From assembly GCF_030684675.1 (NCBI RefSeq), contig NZ_JAUXXZ010000080.1, forward strand, positions 1 through 55,589: a stretch of 55,589 bases of DNA, given 5' to 3'. Positions within the stretch are counted from its first letter, which is position 1, and each line of letters starts with the position of its first letter. This DNA is from Daejeonella sp. (lineage in GTDB: Bacteria; Bacteroidota; Bacteroidia; Sphingobacteriales; Sphingobacteriaceae). The notes below the pieces were generated by a model, which was not told the origin of the DNA, did no database searches, and saw only the letters and a list, made by a program, of their open reading frames with translations. The translations under genes were made by a program, and so were the position numbers. Below are positions 29,355 to 37,387 of this stretch, piece after piece.

Positions 29355-30173
29355 TTATCTCTGGAATTCGAGTTCCACAAGCTTCAACTCATCCTTATCC
29401 CCATAATTGATGATAGCGGTTGCTGTATATTTGCCTTTGGCCAGGTTCATAGGCAGGCTTTGCCTGACCAAGCGCTGATCACCGGGTAAAGAAAATATCT
29501 CCTGATCATCCAGTTTCTTTTTTTCTCCGGTCTGGGTATTCAAAATCTCCCACTTTACTTTACCTTCAAGCCATTGCTTACCGGTATTATTCAGCTTTAA
29601 CTCAAGATATCCACTCGAAGTCTTAGCATCTTTATCAGGTAGAACATCAGTAAAATTCAACACCTCAATATCTCTTACATCAGATTGGGAAAATGAATGA
29701 TAGATCTTTATTCCCATTCTGACACTTACTTTAATCGAAGTACCATCTGCTGCCCTACCATCGCCCGGATTAAGCTGGGTTAAAAACATCATAGCGGTAT
29801 GTACCGGAATTTCGGTATTTGCACTCGCAGGAACACTAAATACCACATCCAGTTCACGCTTTTCCCCTGGTCTGAGAGTAAAATATGATCCGGGCATTAC
29901 CCTGATCCATTCTGTAGCAGAGGTTTTAAGAGTTCCTGCATCATAGGTCTTGTTATTACCCAATGAGTCGTAATCCCAGTCATTCAGAGAAACTCCAATC
30001 TCCAGGTCCTTGTTATTTGGATTACTTACAACTATTTTTTGTGTGCCGGCTCCACCCGGGGCAAGTTTGAAATATAATTTACCTGGACTAACCGTCATGC
30101 CTGCCTGTGCCAGAAGATTCTGACTAAAACCAAGCATGGCAAAACAAAGGATATAGAAAATATTTCTTTTCAT
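29355..30173 (-). CDS. PapD-like periplasmic pilus chaperone
   Basis: A 272-residue periplasmic protein (signal 1-22, ending LLAQ) with a PapD-like immunoglobulin domain first: MTVSPGKLYFKLAPGGAGTQ and IVVSNPNNKDLEI, then FTLRPGEKRELDVVFSVP and the edge-strand region VRMGIKIYHSF, whose Lys matches the subunit-anchoring Lys of classical chaperones. A second beta domain follows (LELKLNNTGKQWLEGKVKWEI). Chaperones of this kind hold pilin subunits by donor-strand complementation and deliver them to an usher. The gene lies between the pilin-like and adhesin-like genes, which supports that role. Confidence 0.8.
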   Translation of the reverse strand: MKRNIFYILCFAMLGFSQNLLAQAGMTVSPGKLYFKLAPGGAGTQKIVVSNPNNKDLEIGVSLNDWDYDSLGNNKTYDAGTLKTSATEWIRVMPGSYFTLRPGEKRELDVVFSVPASANTEIPVHTAMMFLTQLNPGDGRAADGTSIKVSVRMGIKIYHSFSQSDVRDIEVLNFTDVLPDKDAKTSSGYLELKLNNTGKQWLEGKVKWEILNTQTGEKKKLDDQEIFSLPGDQRLVRQSLPMNLAKGKYTATAIINYGDKDELKLVELEFQR

Positions 30174-30224
30174 AACTAGTATATAAAAAAGGCCTCAATA
30201 TAACGATAAAACTGCTGTTATATC

Positions 30225-30761
30225 CTACGGCTGTGTTACTGTATAAGTTACAGGAATCACATTTAAACCTGTTGCTTTACCTGCATATGTGCCACCTGCT
30301 CCAATCAGATAGGAAATATTGAATTTATTGGTAGGGTTTGATCCACTCCATGAGCTGTTGGTTGCTGTAATCACTGTTGCAGGACTTGTACCTGAAGCAG
30401 GAAGTGTAACTGAAGAACCGTAAGTGATACCTGTAGTGTTACCATTGTTTGTAGCACCGATTGAAGAAGTGATCTTTATTGATCCCGGAGCTAAAGCCGC
30501 TGATCCTGAAACTGTTCCTGCAACCGCTTTAACCACATATCCCTTTGAACTGGTTACACTCACATGGTCGGTAGCTAAAGCTGTGATACCATTGGTATAT
30601 TTTGCTTCTGTATCGAAATTCACATCCAATGATGCAGGTTGAGTTACACTGAATGATAATACATCAGATAAAGTGATGTTTAGATTTGCAGTCTGTGCAA
30701 ATGATTTGGTGCTTAATAAGGATACTGCTGCAATTGCGAATGTTATAATTACTTTTTTCAT
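30225..30761 (-). CDS. Pilin-like major subunit
   Basis: A 178-residue secreted protein (signal 1-22, ending SFAQ). The mature protein is Ser/Thr/Ala/Gly-rich with regular beta-strand patterns and only one domain. It opens with ANLNITLSDVLSFSV, a possible donor strand, and ends PVTYTVTQP, a typical C-terminal strand. The family resembles small 'fimbrial/DUF4402-like' subunits. Its homology to the end of the 504-aa protein and the PapD-like chaperone 51 nt downstream support a role as the major fibre subunit. It is the first gene of the run and probably the most expressed. Confidence 0.7.
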   Translation of the reverse strand: MKKVIITFAIAAVSLLSTKSFAQTANLNITLSDVLSFSVTQPASLDVNFDTEAKYTNGITALATDHVSVTSSKGYVVKAVAGTVSGSAALAPGSIKITSSIGATNNGNTTGITYGSSVTLPASGTSPATVITATNSSWSGSNPTNKFNISYLIGAGGTYAGKATGLNVIPVTYTVTQP

Positions 30762-31082
30762 CTGTTCGTTTGTGTCTGTTTAAATTTGTTGATGTTGATA
30801 AGCTATAGACAAATTACAGACCAAGTGCCAAAGGGCCTAAAAAGAGGATTTTTTGAGAAAAATGAGGAAATTATATGGGATAATTTTTCCCGATTGGGGA
30901 ACGGGATACTCAGGGGAGTATTGAGTAGTGAGTATTGAGTATTGAGTATTGAGATTTGATACTTATTCGATTGGTATTTATTGGTAATGATGAAAATCTG
31001 GGTAATGATTACTCAATTGTTTTAGGGAATGCGTAACCTGTAATTCGTAATTGATAATTCGTAATTACTAATTGGCAACAAT
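30762..31082. repeat. Spacer with heptanucleotide and 12-mer repeats
   Basis: No gene is visible in these 321 bases between the sigma gene and the pilin-like gene. At 30916-30957 there are about six copies of a GAGTATT-type heptamer, three of them perfect in a row (30930-30950). At 31041-31066 the 12-mer taattcgtaatt occurs twice with a 14-base period. The pilin promoter should lie in 30762-30910, but I cannot define it with confidence. Confidence 0.7.
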
Positions 31083-31694
31083 CTACGCCACGTATTCCCT
31101 GTTAAATGTCCTCCGAAGTTCGGTAATTGATGATTGAAGTCTGGATCGCAAAATACCGACTGTAATATTCAATTCTTCGGCAGCCTGAACATGGGTATAT
31201 CCTTTAAAGTAGATCAAATCCAATGCTAATCGCTGATCTTCATTAAGAATGTTCGTCATATCTTTGACTCCAATCAATTCAGGATTATACGAAACCTGAA
31301 ATTTCTGATCGATCTGCTGAGTTGATTCAGAAAGATTTTCACTGACCGTATAATTCCGGTAATTAACACTTCTCAGGTAATCTATTGAAATATTGCGCGC
31401 TAATCTGGCCATCCAGGTGTACAACCTGCCCTTTCCGGGATCATATTGTTTAAATGACTTCCAAATCTTGATAAAGGTCTCCTGAAGTAAGTCCTGAGCC
31501 ACCTCTTCTATTACCACTATGGTAGAAATAACCCTGTACAAGGAATCTGAATACATCCGATAGAGAGCAGACATTGCACTTCCATCCATATTCTTCAAAC
31601 CTTCAATCAGTTTATCTTCAGATAAGCGGAGTTTTCTGCTCCTTCCGATTCTACTTTTATTCGAATCTTCAACATGTATATCCATTGCTATCAT
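31083..31694 (-). CDS. ECF RNA polymerase sigma factor
   Basis: A 203-residue sigma-70 family protein of the extracytoplasmic-function type; a second Met three codons in is an alternative start. Region 2 is visible as EEVAQDLLQETFIKIWKSF with RLYTWMARLARNISIDYLR (about 70-110). Region 4 is the helix-turn-helix LALDLIYFKGYTHVQAAEELN...VGILRSRLQSSITELRR (about 155-195). No anti-sigma or FecR-like gene sits beside it, so its control is unknown. It is transcribed in the same direction as the pilus-like genes, 321 nt upstream, and might control them. Confidence 0.9.
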   Translation of the reverse strand: MIAMDIHVEDSNKSRIGRSRKLRLSEDKLIEGLKNMDGSAMSALYRMYSDSLYRVISTIVVIEEVAQDLLQETFIKIWKSFKQYDPGKGRLYTWMARLARNISIDYLRSVNYRNYTVSENLSESTQQIDQKFQVSYNPELIGVKDMTNILNEDQRLALDLIYFKGYTHVQAAEELNITVGILRSRLQSSITELRRTFNREYVA

Positions 31695-31783
31695 AATATC
31701 ATTACGATTATTATTTAAAAATGGATGTCCAACATGAATTTAAGATGAAGTTTAAAAAAAATTATATTTCCCTATTCCCTATC

Positions 31784-32329
31784 TCATTGCAACTTTTTTG
31801 CAAGGGCCAGAAAACCCTTCAGAAACTTATCCATTCTTCCGGCATAACCATCATCAGATAAAACTCCATCGGAGAACAAATTCTGAACCTTGGGAGTGAT
31901 AAGATATGGGGGATAAACAATCCCCTGCAAGGTATTAGCATATTGCTGCAAATTTTTGGCTGCACTTATTCCGCCCAGCATACCTGCCGAAACACTGACA
32001 ATCCCAAACACTTTTTCTGAATATTCCTGAAAAAAGTAATCCATGCTGTTCTTCAGACTACCGGGATAACTCCCGTTATGTTCAGGCGATACGATCAGAA
32101 AAACATTAGTTTCATCCAACCGGGATTTTAGATTCTTTAAGGTTTCCCCGGGTGAAGGATGGGAATCAAATGTATAATCCAATAAAGGCAGATTCGTTTC
32201 CTTAACATCCCATAACCAACTATCAATAGATAGCTTGTCTATTCTCTTTTTAACCTCCAGTGCAACCTGATGAGATTGTCTCCCTGGCCTGGCACTAGCT
32301 GAAATGATTGCAATTTTCATAAGTTTCAA
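31784..32329 (-). CDS. NADPH-dependent FMN reductase family protein
   Basis: A 181-residue cytosolic flavodoxin-fold protein. The phosphate-binding loop is IISASARPGRQSHQVA (residues 8-23), and the flavin-binding segment SPEHNGSYPGSLKNSMDYF (about 80-98) is the family hallmark. Later comes SAGMLGGISAAKNLQQYANTL (about 112-132). Members reduce FMN, quinones, azo compounds or chromate using NAD(P)H. It ends 89 nt upstream of the sigma factor gene; no functional link with neighbours is evident. Confidence 0.9.
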   Translation of the reverse strand: MKLMKIAIISASARPGRQSHQVALEVKKRIDKLSIDSWLWDVKETNLPLLDYTFDSHPSPGETLKNLKSRLDETNVFLIVSPEHNGSYPGSLKNSMDYFFQEYSEKVFGIVSVSAGMLGGISAAKNLQQYANTLQGIVYPPYLITPKVQNLFSDGVLSDDGYAGRMDKFLKGFLALAKKLQ

Positions 32330-32566
32330 TTCTTATTATTTAACCTAAGTTCGATCTAGAAATGATTTTTTTTTATTTAATAACCCCATTTCCCTAATTC
32401 ATAAACTCAAAATTTTGGTTTAAATTATATTCATAGCACTTCTTTCCCTATTCCCCTCACCCTTCGTAATTTTATCCTGCCAAATTAACGTGAAAGCCTG
32501 GTGTAAAAGTTAACCTGTGTTAAGAAATCAAGAAAGTTTGCTGAGAATTATGCAATTCATTTTAAT

Positions 32567-32598
32567 AAAAAAAGGGTGCCCAATACAATTGAGCCCCC
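32567..32598 (-). terminator. Rho-independent terminator of the OmpA-family gene
   Basis: On the - strand, 25 nt after the stop codon of the OmpA-family gene, an 11-bp stem (arms 32588-32598 and 32574-32584, one mismatch and one G-U pair) closes a three-base loop and is followed by seven T residues. Confidence 0.75.
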
Positions 32599-32623
32599 TC
32601 TTCTTAACTTAAAAATTTAAAAA

Positions 32624-33220
32624 TTACCTTTTCTTAATTTCTACTCTTCGATTTAACTGCCGTCCAGATTCTGTATCATTGGAAGTAAGGGGCATTGACT
32701 CTCCAAAACCTTTTGTAATTAGATTATTAGCATTAATTCCTGCAGTAACGAGATAGCTTTTCACCGCAGTAGCTCTATCAACAGAAAGAGTCATGTTCCT
32801 CTGGTCAGTGCCTTCAGCTGAAGAATGTCCGTTAAGATTGAAGCTCATGGATGGAAATTTCTTCATCTCTCTGGCTATCTCATCCAGAACAGAATAGGAA
32901 GAGGTTTTGAGAACTGAGGAGTTAAATTCAAACAATATATTTTTATAGTTGAATGTTGGTTCTGAAACAAACGTTTCGGGGCAACCACCATTAACAGAAG
33001 AACCAGCCTTATTCGGGCAATTATCTTTTGAATCAGGAATACCGTCACCATCTGTATCGGCCTCAATAACAGCAGCCCTTGGTGCATCCTGAACACTGGC
33101 GGGTATAGGTGCAGCTGGTGCCTGGCTGATAATCTTTTTAGGTTTACAGGAAGAAAACAATACCACAGCAGTAAAAATTGCAATGGCAAAAATCGAAAAT
33201 GTGCTTTTAAAGTTTCTCAT
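32624..33220 (-). CDS. OmpA-family lipoprotein with TSP3 calcium repeat
   Basis: A 198-residue lipoprotein: signal with lipobox ending FSSC (about Cys26), a Pro/Ala-rich linker, one thrombospondin type-3-like calcium loop (DTDGDGIPDSKDNCPN, about 55-70) and a C-terminal OmpA peptidoglycan-binding domain (about 92-198; FNLNGHSSAEGTDQRN, LSVDRATAVKSYL, ITKGFGES, GRQLNRRVEIKKR). It should sit in the outer membrane and bind peptidoglycan through its OmpA domain. It is monocistronic, with its own terminator, and divergent from the KdgF-like gene. Confidence 0.92.
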   Translation of the reverse strand: MRNFKSTFSIFAIAIFTAVVLFSSCKPKKIISQAPAAPIPASVQDAPRAAVIEADTDGDGIPDSKDNCPNKAGSSVNGGCPETFVSEPTFNYKNILFEFNSSVLKTSSYSVLDEIAREMKKFPSMSFNLNGHSSAEGTDQRNMTLSVDRATAVKSYLVTAGINANNLITKGFGESMPLTSNDTESGRQLNRRVEIKKR

Positions 33221-33566
33221 TTCTAGCTTAAATGGTTTATTAAATTATTGGAAATAAAACTACTACTTACTTGCTTTTTAAACAAACTAAACAGCAATTA
33301 AATGATAAAAATGATAGCATTTCAGGCCAGGGATAATTTCATAACAAAAAACAGACTGAGTTGATCCTTGGACACTGCTAAAAATACTGACTAATAAATG
33401 CTAATCATTAATAAACCATCCATTTCAAGCTGTTTTACAAAACAATTTATCTGAGATGCATTAAAAGGGCTAGTTAAGCAGAATAATGGAATAATTAAAT
33501 CAAGAATTTGATCGTTCAAATTTATAAGATATATCTTTGCCACATTCAATGCATACTAAATTAAGA
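33221..33566. other. Divergent intergenic region, no gene seen
   Basis: These 346 AT-rich bases separate the OmpA-family gene (- strand) from the KdgF-like gene (+ strand) and must hold both promoters. I see no repeats, RNA gene or convincing small ORF, and no clear promoter boxes. Confidence 0.5.
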
Positions 33567-33896
33567 ATGACAAAACATTTTATCGAAGACGAAAAAATTG
33601 AATGGGAACAGATTGATGAGGGTGTTCAGAGAAAGATCATAGCTCATGATCCAAGCCTGATGATTGTGAAGATCAAATTTGAAAAGGGCGGTGTCGGCCC
33701 CCTGCACCAGCATCCTCACGTTCAGATCACTCATGTGCAAAGTGGAAAGTTCGAAGTGAGCATTAATGGCAAAAAACAAGTACTTAAAGGAGGCGATGCA
33801 TTTCTTGTAACTTCAAACCTTGTTCATGGTGTTCATTGTCTCGAAGCAGGAATTCTGATTGATACCTTCAGTCCGATGCGGGAAGATTTTTTATGA
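33567..33896 (+). CDS. KdgF-like small cupin
   Basis: A single-domain cupin of 109 residues; ATG at 33567 (MTKHFIEDE) fits the family better than upstream TTG or ATG codons. The metal site is visible in GPLHQHPHVQITHVQSGKFE (His residues and Gln/His ligands) and in GDAFLVTSNLVHGVHCLEAG, and the C-terminal IDTFSPMREDFL is typical of KdgF. KdgF linearises unsaturated uronates released by pectate or alginate lyases. No uronate pathway genes are nearby, so a different small-molecule role is possible. Confidence 0.75.
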   Translation: MTKHFIEDEKIEWEQIDEGVQRKIIAHDPSLMIVKIKFEKGGVGPLHQHPHVQITHVQSGKFEVSINGKKQVLKGGDAFLVTSNLVHGVHCLEAGILIDTFSPMREDFL

Positions 33897-34240
33897 AAAA
33901 TAACCCTGAGTAATTTCAATTTCATACCTAATTTAACTCCATATTCCCTGTTCTGAATAGGCCCGGTCTTAGTGATTTTCAATTCAATTATCCAAAGGCG
34001 TTTTTCTGCCAGTCATGGGTATCCGCCTTGAGCGGAAAAGCAATCTCTTTAAAACTAATAAAATCACTTTTAAATTCCTTAATTATTAACATAGAACAAT
34101 ATTTATTGATTCATAATTAAATAATTTAACTTATACTACATAAATCCTGAAATATAAAAAACAAAAAAATCGTATATCAATTTAAACAGGGCCTCTGTTG
34201 AACAATAATTAATAGATATCAGAGGCTCAATTAAATTAAT
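33897..34240. promoter_or_regulatory. Upstream region of the YHYH operon with inverted repeats
   Basis: No gene is visible in 344 bases. There is a small hairpin at 34022-34036 (TCCGC/GCGGA arms) and, just before the YHYH start codon, a 7-nt inverted repeat GCCTCTG (34191-34197) / CAGAGGC (34220-34226). The second could be a protein-binding site or a 5'-UTR hairpin that affects translation. Confidence 0.35.
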
Positions 34241-35008
34241 ATGAAAATGAAACATATAATTTTCCCGGCATTTATAGCTTTTGCATTATTTGCCTGCTCA
34301 AAAAACAGTAATGACACCATTACTCCAGAGATTCCCGGCACAGGAACTGCAGTTGTTCCTGATGTTTATAAAAAAATCTATGGTGCTACCAGTATTACCT
34401 CCGATGGCACATACATCACTATAAAATCAAAGGGCCTCCCCGATCATACAAGCCCTTATTATGCCACGACAAATAATCTGTATGAAAATTTTTCAGGTGC
34501 AACCTTTGCGGGTGCAACCTTCGCAAAGAATCCAAATTCTATAAGTGAAAAAACGTATAGTTTTAAAATCCCCTTAAATCCCAAAGAAGCAGCCTCACAT
34601 CAGGCAACTCCACTTGGGCCGATGGGTGTATCATTGAACGGAGTTCCGTTTTTTAACCAGTATGCCGGTCCGAATCAACCACTGACCAACGAAATCGTTT
34701 CATTTGATAAATACTGGGGGCATCCCGCACCAGGTGGTGTTTACCATTATCATGTAGAGCCACTTTTTCTGACCACAATAAAAGCTTCAAAATCTGCGCT
34801 TATGGGATTCCTTCTTGATGGATTCCCGGTGTACGGGCCGGAAGAATTTGGTGTCGCTGTTGATGAAAGCAAGCTGGACATTTACCACGGACATACTAAT
34901 CCAACTACAGAATACCCTAATGGGATCTACCATTATCATGTGACCAATAAGGATCCTTATATAAATGGAAATGGTTATTATGGAACACCTGGAACTATAA
35001 CCCAATAA
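34241..35008 (+). CDS. YHYH-domain lipoprotein
   Basis: A 255-residue lipoprotein (signal with lipobox ending LFAC, about Cys19). The YHYH domain is unmistakable: the YHYH motif occurs twice (YHYHVEPLFL near 168 and YHYHVTNKDPY near 230), with MGVSLNGVPFFNQYAGP and MGFLLDGFPVYGP between and before. The His clusters suggest metal, perhaps copper, binding, but the family has no proven function. It begins a three-gene operon with a MORN-type protein and an SCO-family copper protein, which also suggests a link with copper. Confidence 0.9.
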   Translation: MKMKHIIFPAFIAFALFACSKNSNDTITPEIPGTGTAVVPDVYKKIYGATSITSDGTYITIKSKGLPDHTSPYYATTNNLYENFSGATFAGATFAKNPNSISEKTYSFKIPLNPKEAASHQATPLGPMGVSLNGVPFFNQYAGPNQPLTNEIVSFDKYWGHPAPGGVYHYHVEPLFLTTIKASKSALMGFLLDGFPVYGPEEFGVAVDESKLDIYHGHTNPTTEYPNGIYHYHVTNKDPYINGNGYYGTPGTITQ

Positions 35009-35010
35009 CA

Positions 35011-35628
35011 TTGAAAAAAGCAGGTTTTATATCCATTCTTTTATTTGCCATTTTAAGTCATTACGGATGTCAGCAATCTGTATCATCTTTCAAAATGGAA
35101 TCAGATACAGTCATACCTGATATTGTCAATGCCAGTACAGATTTAAAGTTCAAGTTCCAGCAGGACACGCTGTATTATGACAATGAAAAATATGACGGGT
35201 ATCTTATTGAAGAATATCAGAAAGGCGATACTGCATTGTTTATTAGTTATTTAAATGGTTTAGAAGAAGGCATTTCAAAAAAATGGTATCCCAATAAGCA
35301 GGTTTCTGAGATAAGAATGTATCGTCAGGGTAAGAAAACAGACACTCACAAAGGCTATTGGGAAAATGGGAAGCCAAAATTCGAATATAATTTCCTGAAT
35401 GGTGAGCATAATGGAATAGCCAAAGAATGGTATGAAAACGGTCAGTATTATAAATTCTTTCACTATAAAATGGGATATGAAGAAGGCAGCCAGAAAGCCT
35501 GGTGGGAAAACGGAATAATCAGAGCTAATTATGTGGTTAAGAATGGGCGTCGTTATGGTCTGATTGGACTCAAATTATGTATGAATCCTGAAGATTCGTT
35601 AAAAATTATAAATGCAACAATCAAATAG
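35011..35628 (+). CDS. MORN-repeat (YwqK-like) lipoprotein
   Basis: A 205-residue lipoprotein starting at TTG (35011), two bases after the YHYH stop; no ATG gives a signal peptide. The lipobox ends HYGC (Cys20). Residues about 70-180 hold MORN-like repeats of the 'W-Y-x-N-G' type: ISKKWYPNKQVSEIRMY, KGYWENGKPKFEYNF, AKEWYENGQYYKFFHY and QKAWWENGIIRANYV. Such proteins are often labelled 'toxin-antitoxin YwqK family antitoxin', but here it is an exported structural protein. Its first 20 bases are the same as those of the next gene. Confidence 0.82.
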   Translation: MKKAGFISILLFAILSHYGCQQSVSSFKMESDTVIPDIVNASTDLKFKFQQDTLYYDNEKYDGYLIEEYQKGDTALFISYLNGLEEGISKKWYPNKQVSEIRMYRQGKKTDTHKGYWENGKPKFEYNFLNGEHNGIAKEWYENGQYYKFFHYKMGYEEGSQKAWWENGIIRANYVVKNGRRYGLIGLKLCMNPEDSLKIINATIK

Positions 35629-35631
35629 AAA

Positions 35632-36303
35632 TTGAAAAAAGCAGGTTTTATTATTGCTCTCCTGATTACACTACTTTCTTGTGGAGACATCAAAAAGGAG
35701 ATGCCATCTGAGAAGACAGGTGCTGAGCAGGAGGTACTACCCTTTTTTAATCGTCCCGACTGGACGCCTGAATGGATCAAAGCAAATGATCCTGCCTATA
35801 AAAAAATACATCAGATACCTGCATTTTCATTAACTAACCAGGATGGTAAAACCATAACAGAAAAAGATGTGGAAGGCAAAATTTTTGTCGCTAATTTCTT
35901 TTTTACAACATGCAGAAATATCTGCACCAAGATGACTAATAATATGCACCTGATTCAGGATGAATTTGGCGATGATGATGAGGTATATTTGCTATCACAC
36001 ACGGTAGCACCAGAGTCTGATTCTGTTCCCAAACTTAAAAAATATGCCCTTGAAAATAAAATAAACTCAGATAAATGGAGCCTTCTAACCGGTGATAAAT
36101 CTTCCATTTACCGTCTGGCCAAACAGGAATATTTTGCTGGTGATACCATAGGCTTCTATCAAACAGGCAATGAATTTCTCCATACAGAAAACTTTATTCT
36201 GGTCGACAAACACAGACGAATCAGAGGTGTCTATAATGGCACACTCCTGGTTGAAATTGAGAGAATAAAGGAAGATATTGCGATTCTTAAGAATGAAGAA
36301 TGA
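35632..36303 (+). CDS. SCO1/SenC family copper-binding protein
   Basis: A 223-residue lipoprotein starting at TTG (35632), three bases after the previous stop; the lipobox ends LLSC (about Cys17). The thioredoxin-like SCO domain spans about 60-220, with copper ligands CRNIC in the segment FFFTTCRNICTKMTNNM (about 90-106) and a His in HTENFILVDKHRRIRG (about 187). SCO proteins deliver copper to the CuA site of cytochrome oxidase or act as thiol oxidoreductases. The usual Pro after the second Cys is replaced by Thr. Last gene of the YHYH operon; it converges on a sterol-desaturase-family gene 11 nt away. Confidence 0.9.
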   Translation: MKKAGFIIALLITLLSCGDIKKEMPSEKTGAEQEVLPFFNRPDWTPEWIKANDPAYKKIHQIPAFSLTNQDGKTITEKDVEGKIFVANFFFTTCRNICTKMTNNMHLIQDEFGDDDEVYLLSHTVAPESDSVPKLKKYALENKINSDKWSLLTGDKSSIYRLAKQEYFAGDTIGFYQTGNEFLHTENFILVDKHRRIRGVYNGTLLVEIERIKEDIAILKNEE

Positions 36304-36314
36304 TTCAAATTAAT

Positions 36315-37298
36315 CTAAGCTTCCTTCAGCATCACCCTTTTCAGAGCAGTTGAAGTTTTATGATCACCCTTATGACTCCAGCCTGGAGGCATAAAAATAT
36401 ATAAAACTTTATTTTTTATGCCGGGAGCATGATAAACATCCTTCGCCAGTGCTGTAATTTCCCCGAAATACGAATCCAGAAAACTATTGGGTTTCATTTG
36501 CCTGGTGATTCCATATTGAATGTTGATACCCTCCTTTTCAGGCTGATAAGTCTTAAATACTTTATCCCAGATATTCAGCAAGTTACAGTAATTCATATCC
36601 ATGTACTCAATATTTTTAGCATGATGCACCCTGTGGTGTGAAGGTGTTAAAATAAATTTTCCAATCATTCCCATTCGGGCATCCTTCATTATTGATTCTC
36701 CGATATGAATAAATGAACCCCAGGTTCCGTCGATGAACATGATCACGAATAACATTGCCGGGGGCACGCCCAGCAACATACAGATAGTTGTTCTAATCAC
36801 ATCCGCATACGGAGCCTCGAGAAAAAAATGAGCGTGAGAAACCGCCAGATTCATGCTCTCGGGCGCATGGTGAGTAGAGTGTAAACACCAGAACAATCTC
36901 ACTTTATGTCCTAAATAATGATAAACAAAATGAGCCAGTTCCCAGATAATATAGCCATAAATAAACCAGTACCAGGTGAACTGAATATTAATAATGGCAT
37001 ACTTCTCAAAAATGCCAATACATATAATAGTCATTCCTATAGCCAGGTATCTCCCAATAATGGAATTAAAAATATAAGAAAAGAAAGATATTTTATATGA
37101 AACAACCTTAAACTGCTTGTAAAGTAGTCCTCTGATCAATTCAAGTATCAAAATAACCGGCAGTAAAGGAGCAATTGCACTGCGCATTCCTTCATAAGTT
37201 AGCAGGGACTGATAATCACCGGATTTGATAATTTCAATAAGCCCATCAAGACTAAAAAAGCCCCAGATCTGCTTTAAAATAGTTTCAATAAATTCCAT
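36315..37298 (-). CDS. Sterol desaturase/fatty acid hydroxylase family protein
   Basis: A 327-residue integral membrane di-iron enzyme. The three histidine boxes are complete: HFVYHYLGH (about 127-135), HSTHH (about 144-148) and HRVHH (about 226-230), with several membrane spans (about 45-65, 80-115, 180-195). The family hydroxylates or desaturates lipids using O2; bacterial members act on fatty acids, carotenoids or alkylglycerols. The gene has no partners on its strand nearby. The lipid substrate cannot be told from sequence. Confidence 0.9.
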   Translation of the reverse strand: MEFIETILKQIWGFFSLDGLIEIIKSGDYQSLLTYEGMRSAIAPLLPVILILELIRGLLYKQFKVVSYKISFFSYIFNSIIGRYLAIGMTIICIGIFEKYAIINIQFTWYWFIYGYIIWELAHFVYHYLGHKVRLFWCLHSTHHAPESMNLAVSHAHFFLEAPYADVIRTTICMLLGVPPAMLFVIMFIDGTWGSFIHIGESIMKDARMGMIGKFILTPSHHRVHHAKNIEYMDMNYCNLLNIWDKVFKTYQPEKEGINIQYGITRQMKPNSFLDSYFGEITALAKDVYHAPGIKNKVLYIFMPPGWSHKGDHKTSTALKRVMLKEA

Positions 37299-37387
37299 AT
37301 TAAGGATTGATAATCAATTAAATTTAGAGTTTAGAATTCCCAGTTAAATTCACGTATGCTAAAGCTTTAAGCTTTTTGCTTTCAACT

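Noticed and set aside
35011-35628. Toxin-antitoxin function for the MORN-repeat protein
   Set aside because: The 'YwqK antitoxin' label is common for this fold, but the protein is an exported lipoprotein and no toxin gene is adjacent.
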